A DNA stretch of 64,000 nucleotides from an uncultured Bacilli bacterium (GTDB lineage Bacteria; Bacillota_I; Bacilli_A; RF39; UBA660), in the NCBI GenBank assembly GCA_934090795.1, contig CAKOJQ010000006.1:1-64000 (forward strand). The letters are read 5' to 3'. Both the position numbers and the translations under genes were made by a program. The notes below the pieces were generated by a model. That model saw only the letters and a program-made list of their open reading frames with translations, was not told where the DNA came from and did not search any database. Below, one piece after another: positions 8,718-17,139 of this stretch. How positions within the stretch are numbered: the stretch's first letter is position 1; every line of letters begins with the position of its first letter.

Positions 8718-9558
8718 ATTTGAAATATTGTTTTATTAATGATAAGTTTTTATAATTATCTTCTTTTATATCATTTCTATTAAGAAATTCTCTAACACTT
8801 AATTTATTATCAAAACAATCTTGAATCCCATCTATAATTTGAGTCTTTTTACTTGATAACTGTTCATTATTATAAATAAAGTAGAGCATAAAAGCTTTTA
8901 ATGTAGATTCAGTATATTTAATGGCATCATCTTTTTGGACTATTAATAATTCGTCATGTGGAAAAGGATTATTTATAATAAAATCTAAATTATTTAACAA
9001 GTTATTAAATCTTAATTTAATCATATAATCATCATTATTTATATAATCTCTAGCAATTATTTCCATAAATATTGGAATCAATTCATCATTAACTCCTGAC
9101 ATAAAAGTTTGCTGAGTATGAGAAATTTCATGGGCATATGATTCTAATACTGCTTTAGATAAAGTTAAATTTAATTTTCTAACATATCTAAAGTTTTTAT
9201 TATTATATGGAACTATACCACCTTCAACACTACAAGCCATTTCCTCTCCATTTATAAAATTAATTGGTACATCAAATGGAGATATCATTTCTAAATTCTT
9301 AATTTTTATATCTCTAAAATATTTTAACACTGGTAAATTTTTAGGATAATAAATTACATCATTAATATTAAATAATTCATTATACATATTTTTAATTTTA
9401 TTAAAATCTACTGAACTAGCATCACTATCTATTTTAATTAATTTATATAAGTTTTTAAATAATGGATAATCATCTCTTGATTTTATATATTCTATTAGTT
9501 TTATACAAAAAGTACTATTTAAATAAGATAAAGCTAATTCTTCATATTCTTTTGTCAT
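8716..9558 (-). CDS. Putative zinc metalloprotease-like protein (HExxH)
   Basis: About 280 residues, not assigned to a named family. The visible motif is YAHEISHTQ, an HExxH zinc-binding helix, in the middle of the protein, followed about 20 residues later by IFMEIIARDY, which could supply the third Glu ligand. No signal peptide or membrane helix in the chosen form, so it is probably cytosolic. I start at ATG 9558 because AAAGGA precedes it. A longer frame to 9624 adds 22 residues (MTDFFIDFF...) and lacks a ribosome site. Confidence 0.6.
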   Translation of the reverse strand: MTKEYEELALSYLNSTFCIKLIEYIKSRDDYPLFKNLYKLIKIDSDASSVDFNKIKNMYNELFNINDVIYYPKNLPVLKYFRDIKIKNLEMISPFDVPINFINGEEMACSVEGGIVPYNNKNFRYVRKLNLTLSKAVLESYAHEISHTQQTFMSGVNDELIPIFMEIIARDYINNDDYMIKLRFNNLLNNLDFIINNPFPHDELLIVQKDDAIKYTESTLKAFMLYFIYNNEQLSSKKTQIIDGIQDCFDNKLSVREFLNRNDIKEDNYKNLSLIKQYFK

Positions 9559-9677
9559 ATTATTTTTCCTTTTGCGTATATAATATGCTAAATAATTAAA
9601 AAAATCAATAAAAAAATCAGTCATATATTAGACTGACGATATATTTCAAATTCGAATTCTTCGAACAATTTCTTTAA

Positions 9678-9754
9678 TGGTGCGCCCAAAGGGAGTCGAA
9701 CCCCTAACCTTTAGATCCGTAGTCTAACGCTCTATCCAATTGAGCTATGAGCGC
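9678..9754 (-). tRNA. tRNA-Arg (ACG)
   Basis: A complete cloverleaf with 3' CCA encoded. The acceptor GCGCTCA pairs with a 3' TGGGCGC (one G-T). The anticodon loop CTACGGA gives ACG. Confidence 0.95.
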
Positions 9755-9863
9755 AAAATAATTCATTTGCAAAAATAATATATCATAAAAATTTTAAAAA
9801 ATAAAGTATTTTTGATTGCATAATTAATAATATATGATATGCTTATTATAGGGTGGATAAAGA

Positions 9864-10271
9864 ATGAAGATAGAAGCAATTAATATATTATTTGAAAATG
9901 GAGATGTTATTTCTTTAAATCAAGAAGAATGTGAAAACTTCTATATTTCTAATGTAAAAAGTAATGGAGAAGAGATTCCTTATGAACCTACTGTAATTAG
10001 AAATAAATTATATGCTAACTTATGTTTAATTAAATTAAATAAAGATTTATTAGATAATTTTAAGAAGAAGAGATTACAATATAAAAAAGATATCGTTGAA
10101 ATACAAGTTATATTTGGAAATAAATGTGCTAGGTTTGATATTGCTTCTAACGCTAATCCTTTTGATGTAACTTATAATAATGATTTAGAATATATATATG
10201 AAGATGATAAATCATTTGGTCTTTTAATGAGCGAATATAATATAAAATATAAAGATAATTTATTTGCATAA
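9864..10271 (+). CDS. Hypothetical protein, 135 residues
   Basis: Not recognised. A soluble acidic/basic protein with alternating beta-like stretches (MKIEAINILFENGDVISL) and no signal peptide, membrane helix or clear motif. The start at 9864 follows GGGTGGATAAAGA. It ends 18 bases before the G-tract promoter of the next gene, so it is a separate transcription unit. Confidence 0.6.
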   Translation: MKIEAINILFENGDVISLNQEECENFYISNVKSNGEEIPYEPTVIRNKLYANLCLIKLNKDLLDNFKKKRLQYKKDIVEIQVIFGNKCARFDIASNANPFDVTYNNDLEYIYEDDKSFGLLMSEYNIKYKDNLFA

Positions 10272-10288
10272 AACAAATATTCGTTCGC

Positions 10289-10315
10289 TTGACGGGGGGC
10301 GTTTAGTGATATGAT
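10289..10315 (+). promoter_or_regulatory. G-tract promoter of surface protein gene (copy 2, G6)
   Basis: TTGACG (10289-10294) and TATGAT (10310-10315) are 15 bp apart, with six G (10294-10299) starting at the end of the -35 box. One G fewer than the other two copies gives exactly one base less spacer. The -10 deviates from consensus, so this copy is predicted to be the weakest of the three. Upstream, AAATATTCGTTC (10275-10286) is only a loose match to the palindrome of the other copies. Confidence 0.8.
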
Positions 10316-10341
10316 TTGGTAAGAATAGGAGTGAATAAAAC

Positions 10342-11964
10342 ATGAAAAAACTTACCAAATTTTTTAATTTAATAAAAGAAAATAAACAAACAAGAATATT
10401 ATTTATAATGACTATTACTATGTTATTTATTTTTACAATAGGTTATTCATTATCAATGTTTACTAGTGGTAATAATATTAAAATTGCTAATATTAAAGTA
10501 AATGATTTATCCTTTAATATGACCACTAATAGTGGAGAATCAGACGATAGAATACTATATTTACGAGCAAATAAAATTGAACAATTTGATATAATTCTAA
10601 CAAATTTAAATAAAGTAGATGTTAAGTATGAGATAATATATGAATTATGTAACAATCAAGATTGTACTAGTATAAGCAAAGATATTCCTAAAGATTTATT
10701 AGTATATAAAGAAAATGATGAAACTGCCATATATGGTATATTAGAGATAACTAAAAGCAAAAGTATAAGAATAATAACAAAAAATAATAGTAATAATGAT
10801 TATTATATAAAACTTAATGTAAATGCAGGATATAGTTGGAATGAATTAGCTTTGTCAAATCAAATAGAAGAAGGATATGCTATTAAAACAGAACTAATCG
10901 CATATGTAGATGGAATCGAAAAACAAGAATATCCTAAAAATTGTAATTATATGGTAAATGGTAAAGCTTATAAGAATAATATTGAAATTAAGCTTGATGA
11001 TTTAACAATCCAATGTGATAAAGAAACAAAAAAATGGAAAACATCTTATACTGATTTTGTAGATAAGATTGAATTTTATTTTACTTCATTTAAAAGTAAA
11101 AAATTGCTTGATTATATTAAAGAACTATTTAATACAAATTCAACTGGTAATAATTTATTTAAAGAAGATCCTGATTCAAATATAAGATATGTAGGAGGAA
11201 CATCACAAAATTATATTGAATTTGGAAATGAAAATGAATTATGGCGTATTATTGGAATTTTTAAAGTATTAGATGTAAATGATAATACGACTAAAGAAAT
11301 GGTAAAAATAGTTCGTAATTCATCAATAGGATCATATTCATGGGATACTACTATATGGTCAGATAATGAAGGCTATGGATATAATAACTGGACCAAATCA
11401 AAAATAAAAGAAGAATTAAATGGCGATTATTTAAATTATAATCTGACTTCTAATACTAAATGGTATAATGGAGTTAATAATTCTAAAGGTGAAACCTTTA
11501 ATTATACCTATACAATTAAAGAGAAATATCAAAACTATATTGCAAACGTCAGATGGAATTTAGGTGGTCATAATACTAATGGAACAAATGCATCTGGAAT
11601 ATATAACAGTGAAAGAAGTTCAACAGTTTATTCAGGAAACTCAACTACTTGGGATGGTAAAGTAGGACTATTATATCCTAGTGACGTAGCTTATGCATCA
11701 AATGATAATACTTGTAGAAATACTATAAGTAAATGTTCTACATTAATAGCAACAAATTGGATGAATGATAACGCATCGTTATGGTTAATGACTCACATAT
11801 CAACAATATCTAATTATGCATATGTATATAGTAATGGAATAAGTGGTTATCCAATGGTTTATAATAAATATGGTATAAAACCATCACTATATCTATCAAA
11901 TGATACTCAAATTATTACAGGCGACGGTAGTAAGGAAAACCCTTATATAATATCATTTGAATAA
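10342..11964 (+). CDS. Membrane-anchored lectin-like surface protein
   Basis: A 540-residue protein. A basic N-terminus and one hydrophobic segment (residues about 20-40, ILFIMTITMLFIFTIGYS) lead to a beta-rich region (about 45-250) that does not match the other two surface proteins. From about residue 280 (YIEFGNENELWRIIG) to the end it is clearly homologous to the protein at 166, including NGDYLNYNLT, EKYQNYI and GKVGLLYPSDVAYA. Its C-terminus (LWLMTHISTIS to GIKPSLYL) aligns with the variable end of the first protein, but the DNA is AT-rich here, so there is no sign of recent diversification. Start ATG 10342 after AGGAGTG. Confidence 0.8.
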   Translation: MKKLTKFFNLIKENKQTRILFIMTITMLFIFTIGYSLSMFTSGNNIKIANIKVNDLSFNMTTNSGESDDRILYLRANKIEQFDIILTNLNKVDVKYEIIYELCNNQDCTSISKDIPKDLLVYKENDETAIYGILEITKSKSIRIITKNNSNNDYYIKLNVNAGYSWNELALSNQIEEGYAIKTELIAYVDGIEKQEYPKNCNYMVNGKAYKNNIEIKLDDLTIQCDKETKKWKTSYTDFVDKIEFYFTSFKSKKLLDYIKELFNTNSTGNNLFKEDPDSNIRYVGGTSQNYIEFGNENELWRIIGIFKVLDVNDNTTKEMVKIVRNSSIGSYSWDTTIWSDNEGYGYNNWTKSKIKEELNGDYLNYNLTSNTKWYNGVNNSKGETFNYTYTIKEKYQNYIANVRWNLGGHNTNGTNASGIYNSERSSTVYSGNSTTWDGKVGLLYPSDVAYASNDNTCRNTISKCSTLIATNWMNDNASLWLMTHISTISNYAYVYSNGISGYPMVYNKYGIKPSLYLSNDTQIITGDGSKENPYIISFE

Positions 11965-11968
11965 AAAA

Positions 11969-12003
11969 GATTAACACGCTTTCTAGACGTGTGTCTTTTT
12001 GTT
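11969..12003 (+). terminator. Terminator of the surface protein gene at 10342
   Basis: The stem ACACG/CGTGT with outer AGA/TCT pairing and a T-rich tail starts a few bases after the stop codon. Confidence 0.6.
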
Positions 12004-12017
12004 TAATAAATTATAAA

Positions 12018-12046
12018 TATAAAAACCTTCTCAAATAGAGAAGGTT
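12018..12046 (-). terminator. Terminator of the minus-strand tRNA cluster
   Basis: A perfect 9-bp stem AACCTTCTC/GAGAAGGTT with a 5-base loop, followed on the minus strand by TTTTA, lies just past tRNA-Lys. Confidence 0.8.
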
Positions 12047-12057
12047 AATATTTCAAA

Positions 12058-12134
12058 TGGTGTCCTGTTGGAGATTCGAACTCCAGACCCTTTGATTAAA
12101 AGTCAAATGCTCTACCGACTGAGCTAACAGGACA
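12058..12134 (-). tRNA. tRNA-Lys (TTT)
   Basis: Complete cloverleaf with encoded CCA; anticodon loop CTTTTAA. Last gene of a six-tRNA minus-strand cluster. Confidence 0.95.
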
Positions 12135-12142
12135 TTTTAAAT

Positions 12143-12218
12143 TGGCTGCCTCGGGGGGACTCGAACCACCGAAATGTCAGAGTCAAAGTCTGATGCCTTA
12201 CCACTTGGCTACGAGGCA
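12143..12218 (-). tRNA. tRNA-Gln (TTG)
   Basis: Acceptor TGCCTCG/CGAGGCA, anticodon loop CTTTGAC, encoded CCA. A second tRNA-Gln (CTG) lies at 34827. Confidence 0.95.
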
Positions 12219-12230
12219 ATTATTTAAAAG

Positions 12231-12314
12231 TGGTGGGAGGACATAGATTTGAACTATGGAACCCGAAGGAACAGATTTACAGTCTGCCGCGTTTGACCAC
12301 TTCGCTATCCTCCC
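12231..12314 (-). tRNA. tRNA-Tyr (GTA)
   Basis: A class II tRNA with a long variable arm; acceptor GGGAGGA, anticodon GTA, encoded CCA. Confidence 0.95.
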
Positions 12315-12324
12315 ATTATATAAA

Positions 12325-12400
12325 TGGTGCCGACAGAGGGAATCGAACCCCCAACCTACTGATTACAAGTCAGTTGCGCTACCAATTACGCTATGTCGGC
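12325..12400 (-). tRNA. tRNA-Thr (TGT)
   Basis: Acceptor GCCGACA/TGTCGGC, anticodon loop CTTGTAA, encoded CCA. Confidence 0.95.
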
Positions 12401-12408
12401 AATTTAAA

Positions 12409-12485
12409 TGGTGGGCGATGTAGGACTCGAACCTACGACCCCCTGCTTGTAAGGCAGGTGCTCTAACCAACTGAGCTAATCGCCC
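12409..12485 (-). tRNA. tRNA-Val (TAC)
   Basis: Acceptor GGGCGAT, anticodon loop CTTACAA, encoded CCA. Confidence 0.95.
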
Positions 12486-12500
12486 GACTAAATATATAAA

Positions 12501-12589
12501 TGGTGCCCGAGGCCGGACTTGAACCGGCACGAGTTATTATGCTCGCAGGATTTTAAGTCCTGTGCGTCTACCTATTCCGCCACTCGGGC
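12501..12589 (-). tRNA. tRNA-Leu (TAA)
   Basis: A class II tRNA with a long variable arm; acceptor GCCCGAG, anticodon TAA, encoded CCA. First gene of the minus-strand cluster. Confidence 0.95.
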
Positions 12590-12623
12590 GGGCACATTTG
12601 TCTTAAAAACTTAAGACTACTTG

Positions 12624-12652
12624 AATATACCAAATAATTTTGATAAGTGCAA
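12624..12652 (-). promoter_or_regulatory. Promoter of the minus-strand tRNA cluster
   Basis: On the minus strand TTGCAC and TATATT are 17 bp apart, about 35 bases upstream of tRNA-Leu. Confidence 0.6.
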
Positions 12653-12774
12653 TAGTTTTTCAAAAAAATTTTCAAAAAAAATCATTTTTAGGCAAAAAGT
12701 AGATTTATTTTATAAAATTAAACATATAAATAATAAGAAATATAAAAAAATACCAAAAAAAGTGTTTCTAATTG

Positions 12775-12804
12775 TTGACTTAATTTTTTTTGGTGTGATA
12801 TAAT
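12775..12804 (+). promoter_or_regulatory. Promoter of the plus-strand tRNA cluster
   Basis: TTGACT (12775-12780) and TATAAT (12799-12804), 18-bp spacer, 26 bases upstream of tRNA-Ser. The two tRNA clusters are divergent from this region. Confidence 0.75.
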
Positions 12805-12830
12805 CTATTTGTTCCTTGAAAGAAGGAAAC

Positions 12831-12921
12831 GGAGAAATACCCAAGTCTGGTTGAAGGGACTGGTCTTGAAAACCAGGAGGTCGGAAACGGCGCAGGGGTT
12901 CGAATCCCTTTTTCTCCGCCA
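12831..12921 (+). tRNA. tRNA-Ser (TGA)
   Basis: Class II tRNA; acceptor GGAGAAA/TTTCTCC, anticodon loop CTTGAAA, long variable arm, encoded CCA. Confidence 0.95.
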
Positions 12922-12930
12922 TATAGTTAT

Positions 12931-13007
12931 CGCGGGATAGAGCAGCTCGGTAGCTCGCCAGGCTCATAACCTGGAGGTCGTTGGTTCAAATCCGGCTCCC
13001 GCAACCA
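12931..13007 (+). tRNA. Initiator tRNA-fMet (CAT)
   Basis: Starts CGCGGGA with the C1-A72 mismatch of initiators; anticodon loop CTCATAA; encoded CCA. The D-arm AGCAGCTCGGTAGCTCG is like Bacillus tRNA-fMet. Confidence 0.95.
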
Positions 13008-13008
13008 T

Positions 13009-13085
13009 GGTTCGTTAGTCTAGAGGCCTATGACGTCTGCCTGTCACGCAGAAGACCACGGGTTCGAATCCCGTACGAACCGCCA
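13009..13085 (+). tRNA. tRNA-Asp (GTC)
   Basis: Acceptor GGTTCGT/ACGAACC, anticodon loop CTGTCAC, encoded CCA. Confidence 0.95.
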
Positions 13086-13089
13086 TGAT

Positions 13090-13165
<76 letters not shown>

Positions 13166-13177
13166 TAAAGTAAATTT

Positions 13178-13196
13178 AAAGCCGAAAGGCTTTTTT
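13178..13196 (+). terminator. Terminator between tRNA-Phe and tRNA-Pro
   Basis: AAAGCC/GGCTTT stem with a GAAA tetraloop and T-run. It probably gives partial readthrough, because tRNA-Pro begins only 3 bases later with no separate promoter visible. Confidence 0.75.
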
Positions 13197-13198
13197 AT

Positions 13199-13275
13199 CG
13201 AGAAGTAGCTCAGTTTGGTAGAGCACTACGCTTGGGACGTAGGGGTCGCAGGTTCGAATCCTGTCTTCTCGACCA
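13199..13275 (+). tRNA. tRNA-Pro (TGG)
   Basis: Acceptor CGAGAAG/CTTCTCG, anticodon loop CTTGGGA, encoded CCA. Confidence 0.95.
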
Positions 13276-13286
13276 TTTAGATTTTT

Positions 13287-13310
13287 AAGCCTTGAGATTC
13301 AAGGCTTTTA
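13287..13310 (+). terminator. Terminator after tRNA-Pro
   Basis: A perfect 9-bp stem AAGCCTTGA/TCAAGGCTT with a short loop and TTTTA. Confidence 0.75.
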
Positions 13311-13370
13311 TAATAAAAAAATTTACTTGCTTTTGATAATTTAGATTATAATTATAGTAAAGAGAGAAAA

Positions 13371-13958
13371 ATGAAAAACAAGGAAAAGAAAAAATTAACA
13401 TTAGATGAATATATCGATATTGGTAAAAGTGATATAGTTGTTTATTTATGCGTAACTTTAAATTTGCTTATTATATTTTTATATGTTGGTATCAAATATA
13501 ATGTTTACTATTATTTATTTTTTGTTGGATTAATTATAATTGGAAGATCATACGAGAGAATAGATACATTTGTGACTTTAAAACAAATAAAAAAATACTT
13601 AACTGACAACAATCTTTTAGATAAAATAGGTAATATTGATTATTGGAATGAAAGATATTATTTTTTAACTGATAATTATATGATAATTAAACAAGGCAAA
13701 GAAATATATTCATTTAAATATTCTGAAATAGAAAAAATATATAAAGAAAATAATTTAGTTATAAACAAACATAGTCGCTCTCAAGAATACTTACACATCA
13801 TAGTTGGTAATAATAATTTTATAATATTAGTTTATTCAACTGTTTTAGTTGGTGAAGATTTTAAAGATATCAGTGATTATCTAATTAAAAAGAATCCAAA
13901 TATTGTGATAGGCAAAACTATTAAAAATAAAAAAATCAATATTTTTAGAACAAAATAA
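13371..13958 (+). CDS. Membrane protein with PH-like (YcxB-type) cytoplasmic domain, unknown role
   Basis: 195 residues. After a basic N-terminus, two hydrophobic segments (about 24-43 and 46-62) form a hairpin. The remaining 130 residues look like a small beta-barrel PH/YcxB-like domain (DNYMIIKQGKEIYSFKYSEIEKIYKEN reads as strand-turn-strand; quoted here only as positions 100-125). No enzyme motif. The start follows AAAGAGAG. Monocistronic, with its own terminator. Confidence 0.6.
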   Translation: MKNKEKKKLTLDEYIDIGKSDIVVYLCVTLNLLIIFLYVGIKYNVYYYLFFVGLIIIGRSYERIDTFVTLKQIKKYLTDNNLLDKIGNIDYWNERYYFLTDNYMIIKQGKEIYSFKYSEIEKIYKENNLVINKHSRSQEYLHIIVGNNNFIILVYSTVLVGEDFKDISDYLIKKNPNIVIGKTIKNKKINIFRTK

Positions 13959-13967
13959 ATAGTAAAT

Positions 13968-13992
13968 TTTGCCCATTTATGGGCTTTTTTTA
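13968..13992 (+). terminator. Terminator
   Basis: GCCCAT/ATGGGC stem with a two-base loop and eight T. Confidence 0.75.
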
Positions 13993-14144
13993 ATGCAAAA
14001 TATTTTTCAAATACACTTCCAAAAACATTTTTAAACACAATACATATCAAATATTGTGTTTTTATAATATACAAAATTTATAATAATTCATTAAATATTA
14101 TAGATGTAGTTTCTTAGTTTAATTTATTAAGAAAGAGGTATATT

Positions 14145-14837
14145 ATGATTAAATTAAAATATCCCCTAAAATTTGTAGGGATAACTCAAGACTATAGTTC
14201 TAATCATCGTGCTAACGATTTAGGATGGAATAATAAATATGGTGGTAGAACTGCTGATATATATGCTTGTGGTGATGGAATTGTTATAGAAGTAGTAGAT
14301 GGTAAAAACAATACCATGAATTATGGTGATAGTGGCAATTATGTAACAATTAAATATATAGATGGTTATAAAACAAGAACTTGTCATATGCTTAAAAATA
14401 GTATTAAAGTAAAAGTAGGAGATAAAGTGGAGTCAAGTACTGTAATAGGAAGAATGGGAAATAGTGGTTATTGTGGAAAAAATAGAGCCTATCATTTGCA
14501 TTTTATAGTTTGGAAAAATGGTGCTAGAGTAAATCCTAGAGAACATGTTTATGTTTATGATGATAATGTTGTAGCAAAAACCAATGAATATAAATTACTT
14601 TATTACAAGGAAGAAGAACCAGTAAGAAAAAATTATATAATAATAACAGCCAAAAGTGGTGTGTGGTGCCGAAAAGGTATTGGCTTTAAATTTCCTAAAT
14701 ATAAAGCAATACCTTATGGAACGAAGTGCGAACTATTAGAAAAAAATGTCGGTTACGCAAATGGGTATAAATGGGACAAAATAATTTATAATAACGAAAT
14801 AGTTTATTTACCAAATAATTGGAATAAATATTTATAA
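14145..14837 (+). CDS. M23 family peptidase with C-terminal SH3-like domain, no signal peptide
   Basis: 230 residues. Residues 1-140 form a LytM/M23 glycyl-glycine-type endopeptidase domain: the first zinc motif H-x3-D (NHRANDLG, about 21-27), then YHLHF holding the H-x-H motif. Residues about 163-230 resemble an SH3 cell-wall-binding domain (GVWCRKGIG to NEIVYLP). M23 enzymes cut peptidoglycan cross-bridges. The lack of a signal sequence is unusual and resembles phage endolysins, but no phage genes are near. The start follows GAAAGAGG. Confidence 0.8.
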   Translation: MIKLKYPLKFVGITQDYSSNHRANDLGWNNKYGGRTADIYACGDGIVIEVVDGKNNTMNYGDSGNYVTIKYIDGYKTRTCHMLKNSIKVKVGDKVESSTVIGRMGNSGYCGKNRAYHLHFIVWKNGARVNPREHVYVYDDNVVAKTNEYKLLYYKEEEPVRKNYIIITAKSGVWCRKGIGFKFPKYKAIPYGTKCELLEKNVGYANGYKWDKIIYNNEIVYLPNNWNKYL

Positions 14838-14864
14838 GGATTAATTTCCTTATTTTTTTAATTT
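14836..14864 (+). terminator. Weak terminator
   Basis: The short hairpin AAGGA/TCCTT followed by ATTTTTTTAA comes directly after the M23 stop codon. Confidence 0.45.
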
Positions 14865-14914
14865 CAATTGATTTTTATTAAAAAATTTTATTTAATTATT
14901 ATAGAGGTATAATT

Positions 14915-16096
14915 ATGAACAATAAAAGATTAAAAATAGGATTATTTCTAGATTCATTTTTTCCAGCTATAGATGGAGTTGTAAATGTAGTTGATAATCT
15001 AGCTAAAGAATTATCTAAATTTAATGATGTAGTTGTAGTTGTTCCCTATACAGAAAGTGTTTGTTTAGATAAAGATAGACCATATAAAGTAATAAGAGTA
15101 AAAAGCCTTCCTGTCCCATTTACTGAATATCGTGTATCTCTTATGCAAACCAGAATGAGTGAATCATATAAAACATTAATAGAAGAAAAATTTGACATAA
15201 TTCATATTCATTCACCTTTACAAATAGGCGCATTAGGCGTGAAAATAGCTAAAGATGCAAATATTCCATGTATTGCCACTATGCATACAAGATTTGATTT
15301 TGAAATTAGAAAAAGAATTAATAATAAATTTGTAATAGATAATATAATTTCTAGATTTATTAAAGTCTATAATGAATGTGATAAATGTATAGCTGTAAAT
15401 AATGCAATGAAAAAGGTCTTTAAAGATTATGGATATTTATATGAACCAGTTGTTATCTATAATGGTACCGATTTAAAAACATGCCAAGATAAGGGAATAA
15501 TAAATAAAATTAATGCTAAATATTCCTTAGAAAATGTTTATCCCGTTTTCTTATTTGTAGGTAGAATAGTTGATATCAAAAATATTTTCTTCATACTAGA
15601 TGTTTTAAAAAGCTTAAAAGAAGATGGCTATAATTTTAAAATGATTTATGTAGGTGATGGCTTTGATTTAAAAGAATTAAAAAGAAAAATTATTGAATAT
15701 AATATGCAAGATTGCTGTATAACTACTGGAATGATTACTGATCGAAATATTCTTTCAGGCTTATATAGAAGAGCAGATTTATTCTTATTTCCTTCCTTAT
15801 GTGATTCATCAAGTCTTGTTCAAATTGAAGCAGCAGTTAATGAAACTCCAGGGCTATTTATAGAAGGAAGTGTAACTAGTGATACAGTTATCAATGATGT
15901 TAGCGGCTTTACATCCTCTTATGGTATTAATTATTACAAAGAAAGAATTAAAGAAATAATAAATGATAAAGAAAAAATTAAACTAGTTGGTAAAAATGCT
16001 AAAGAAATGTTAGGAAAAAGTTGGAAAGATATTGCTAAAGAAACCTATGAATTTTATTTAAAGGAAATAGTAGTAAAGGAAAATATAAATGATTAG
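14915..16096 (+). CDS. Glycosyltransferase family 4 (diacylglycerol glucosyltransferase-like)
   Basis: 393 residues with the GT-B two-domain fold. The N-terminal DSFFPAIDGVVNVV and HIHSPLQIGALG patterns, MHTRFDFE, and C-terminal FVGRIVDIKN, DLFLFPSLCDSSSLVQIEAA (E-x7-E region) are those of GT4 enzymes that transfer glucose or mannose to lipids. Likely product is membrane glycolipid, which would anchor lipoteichoic acid; this is inferred. It overlaps the DHH gene by 8 bases. In the usual EAAVNETPG site the second acidic residue is present. Confidence 0.85.
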   Translation: MNNKRLKIGLFLDSFFPAIDGVVNVVDNLAKELSKFNDVVVVVPYTESVCLDKDRPYKVIRVKSLPVPFTEYRVSLMQTRMSESYKTLIEEKFDIIHIHSPLQIGALGVKIAKDANIPCIATMHTRFDFEIRKRINNKFVIDNIISRFIKVYNECDKCIAVNNAMKKVFKDYGYLYEPVVIYNGTDLKTCQDKGIINKINAKYSLENVYPVFLFVGRIVDIKNIFFILDVLKSLKEDGYNFKMIYVGDGFDLKELKRKIIEYNMQDCCITTGMITDRNILSGLYRRADLFLFPSLCDSSSLVQIEAAVNETPGLFIEGSVTSDTVINDVSGFTSSYGINYYKERIKEIINDKEKIKLVGKNAKEMLGKSWKDIAKETYEFYLKEIVVKENIND

Positions 16097-17030
16097 AAAT
16101 CAAAATAATAATAAAATATTAATTATTTCTCATATAGCTGACTGTGATGGAATGGGAAGTGTAATTTTAGGTATTAAATATTTTCAAAATCTTGATTATA
16201 TATTGTGTGAATCAAGTGATTTAGAAGAATTACTAAAAGAAGACTTTAGTAGTTATGAACAAATATTTATTTGTGATTTACCATTTTCTAAAGAAACCAT
16301 AAATGTTATAGAAAATAATAATTATTTAAAAGAACATCTAAAACATTTTGATCATCATGAATCAAGTATCAGTGATAATACTTATTCGTTTGTAAATGAA
16401 GTTATCAGTATTAATGGTTTAAAAGTATCAGCAACCTATTTATTTTATCAATATTTAAATTCTTTAAGCAATAAATTAAATAAAAGATTTTATAAGGAAT
16501 TTGTTGAAGGTGTAAGAGCATATGATATTTGGGATAAAAATGGCAACTTTGAATTAGGTAAGAAAATTACTAATGTTTTTACCCTTATGGAACCAGTTAG
16601 TTTTATTAATTATATTTGTTCTTTGGATGATAGTAAAGAATTTATGATAACTAAAGAAATTGAAGATTTAATTTTATCTAATGAAAAGAAAATGAATAAT
16701 TATTTTGAAAAAGCCTATGAAAAAATAGTTATAACTGATTATAAAGGTTATAAAATGGCTGTCACTATTAATGAACAATATCGTTCTTTATTAGGTGATT
16801 ATATTTGTAAAAAAAATAAAGATATTGATTTTGTTTTAATTATAAATTTTGAGAGACTAAGTTGTTCTTTAAGATGTGAAAAAGATAATGTAGACGTATC
16901 AGTAATTGCAAGTGAATTTCACCATAATGGTGGAGGACATCCTAAAGCCTCTGGTTTTATATTGGATAAATATTCACTTCCAAAGATAAAAAAATACATA
17001 GATTTATACTTACAAAATATTTGTAAATAA
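16089..17030 (+). CDS. DHH-family phosphoesterase (NrnB/oligoribonuclease-like)
   Basis: 313 residues. The DHH domain shows HIADCDGMGS (metal-binding D-x-D), ICDLPF, and FDHHESS. The C-terminal DHHA1 domain ends with GGGHPKASGF. This family degrades nano-RNA or cyclic-dinucleotide products using manganese. The closest named pattern is Bacillus NrnB, but this one is shorter. Start ATG 16089 with AAAGGA upstream, overlapping the glycosyltransferase. Confidence 0.8.
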   Translation: MIRNQNNNKILIISHIADCDGMGSVILGIKYFQNLDYILCESSDLEELLKEDFSSYEQIFICDLPFSKETINVIENNNYLKEHLKHFDHHESSISDNTYSFVNEVISINGLKVSATYLFYQYLNSLSNKLNKRFYKEFVEGVRAYDIWDKNGNFELGKKITNVFTLMEPVSFINYICSLDDSKEFMITKEIEDLILSNEKKMNNYFEKAYEKIVITDYKGYKMAVTINEQYRSLLGDYICKKNKDIDFVLIINFERLSCSLRCEKDNVDVSVIASEFHHNGGGHPKASGFILDKYSLPKIKKYIDLYLQNICK

Positions 17031-17139
17031 CAAGCCTGGTGACTTCTCAAAGTAAATTATTACCTATGTATAATTTAAATTGTTGTATTTCCTTGACATA
17101 TATGCTATAGTACGCGATAACAAAAGGAGAAAATATAAA

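Noticed and set aside
12230..12466. Open frame of 78 codons on the plus strand
   Set aside because: It runs antisense through tRNA-Tyr, tRNA-Thr and tRNA-Val; the reading (HRFELWNPKE, RTRTYDPLL) is the familiar artefact of translated tRNA genes.
12710..12967. Open frame of 85 codons on the minus strand
   Set aside because: It is antisense to tRNA-Ser, part of tRNA-fMet and the tRNA promoter; again a tRNA artefact.
17080..17139. N-terminal extension of the DnaJ-domain protein
   Set aside because: It overlaps the probable promoter and has no ribosome site; ATG 17140 follows AAAGGAG.
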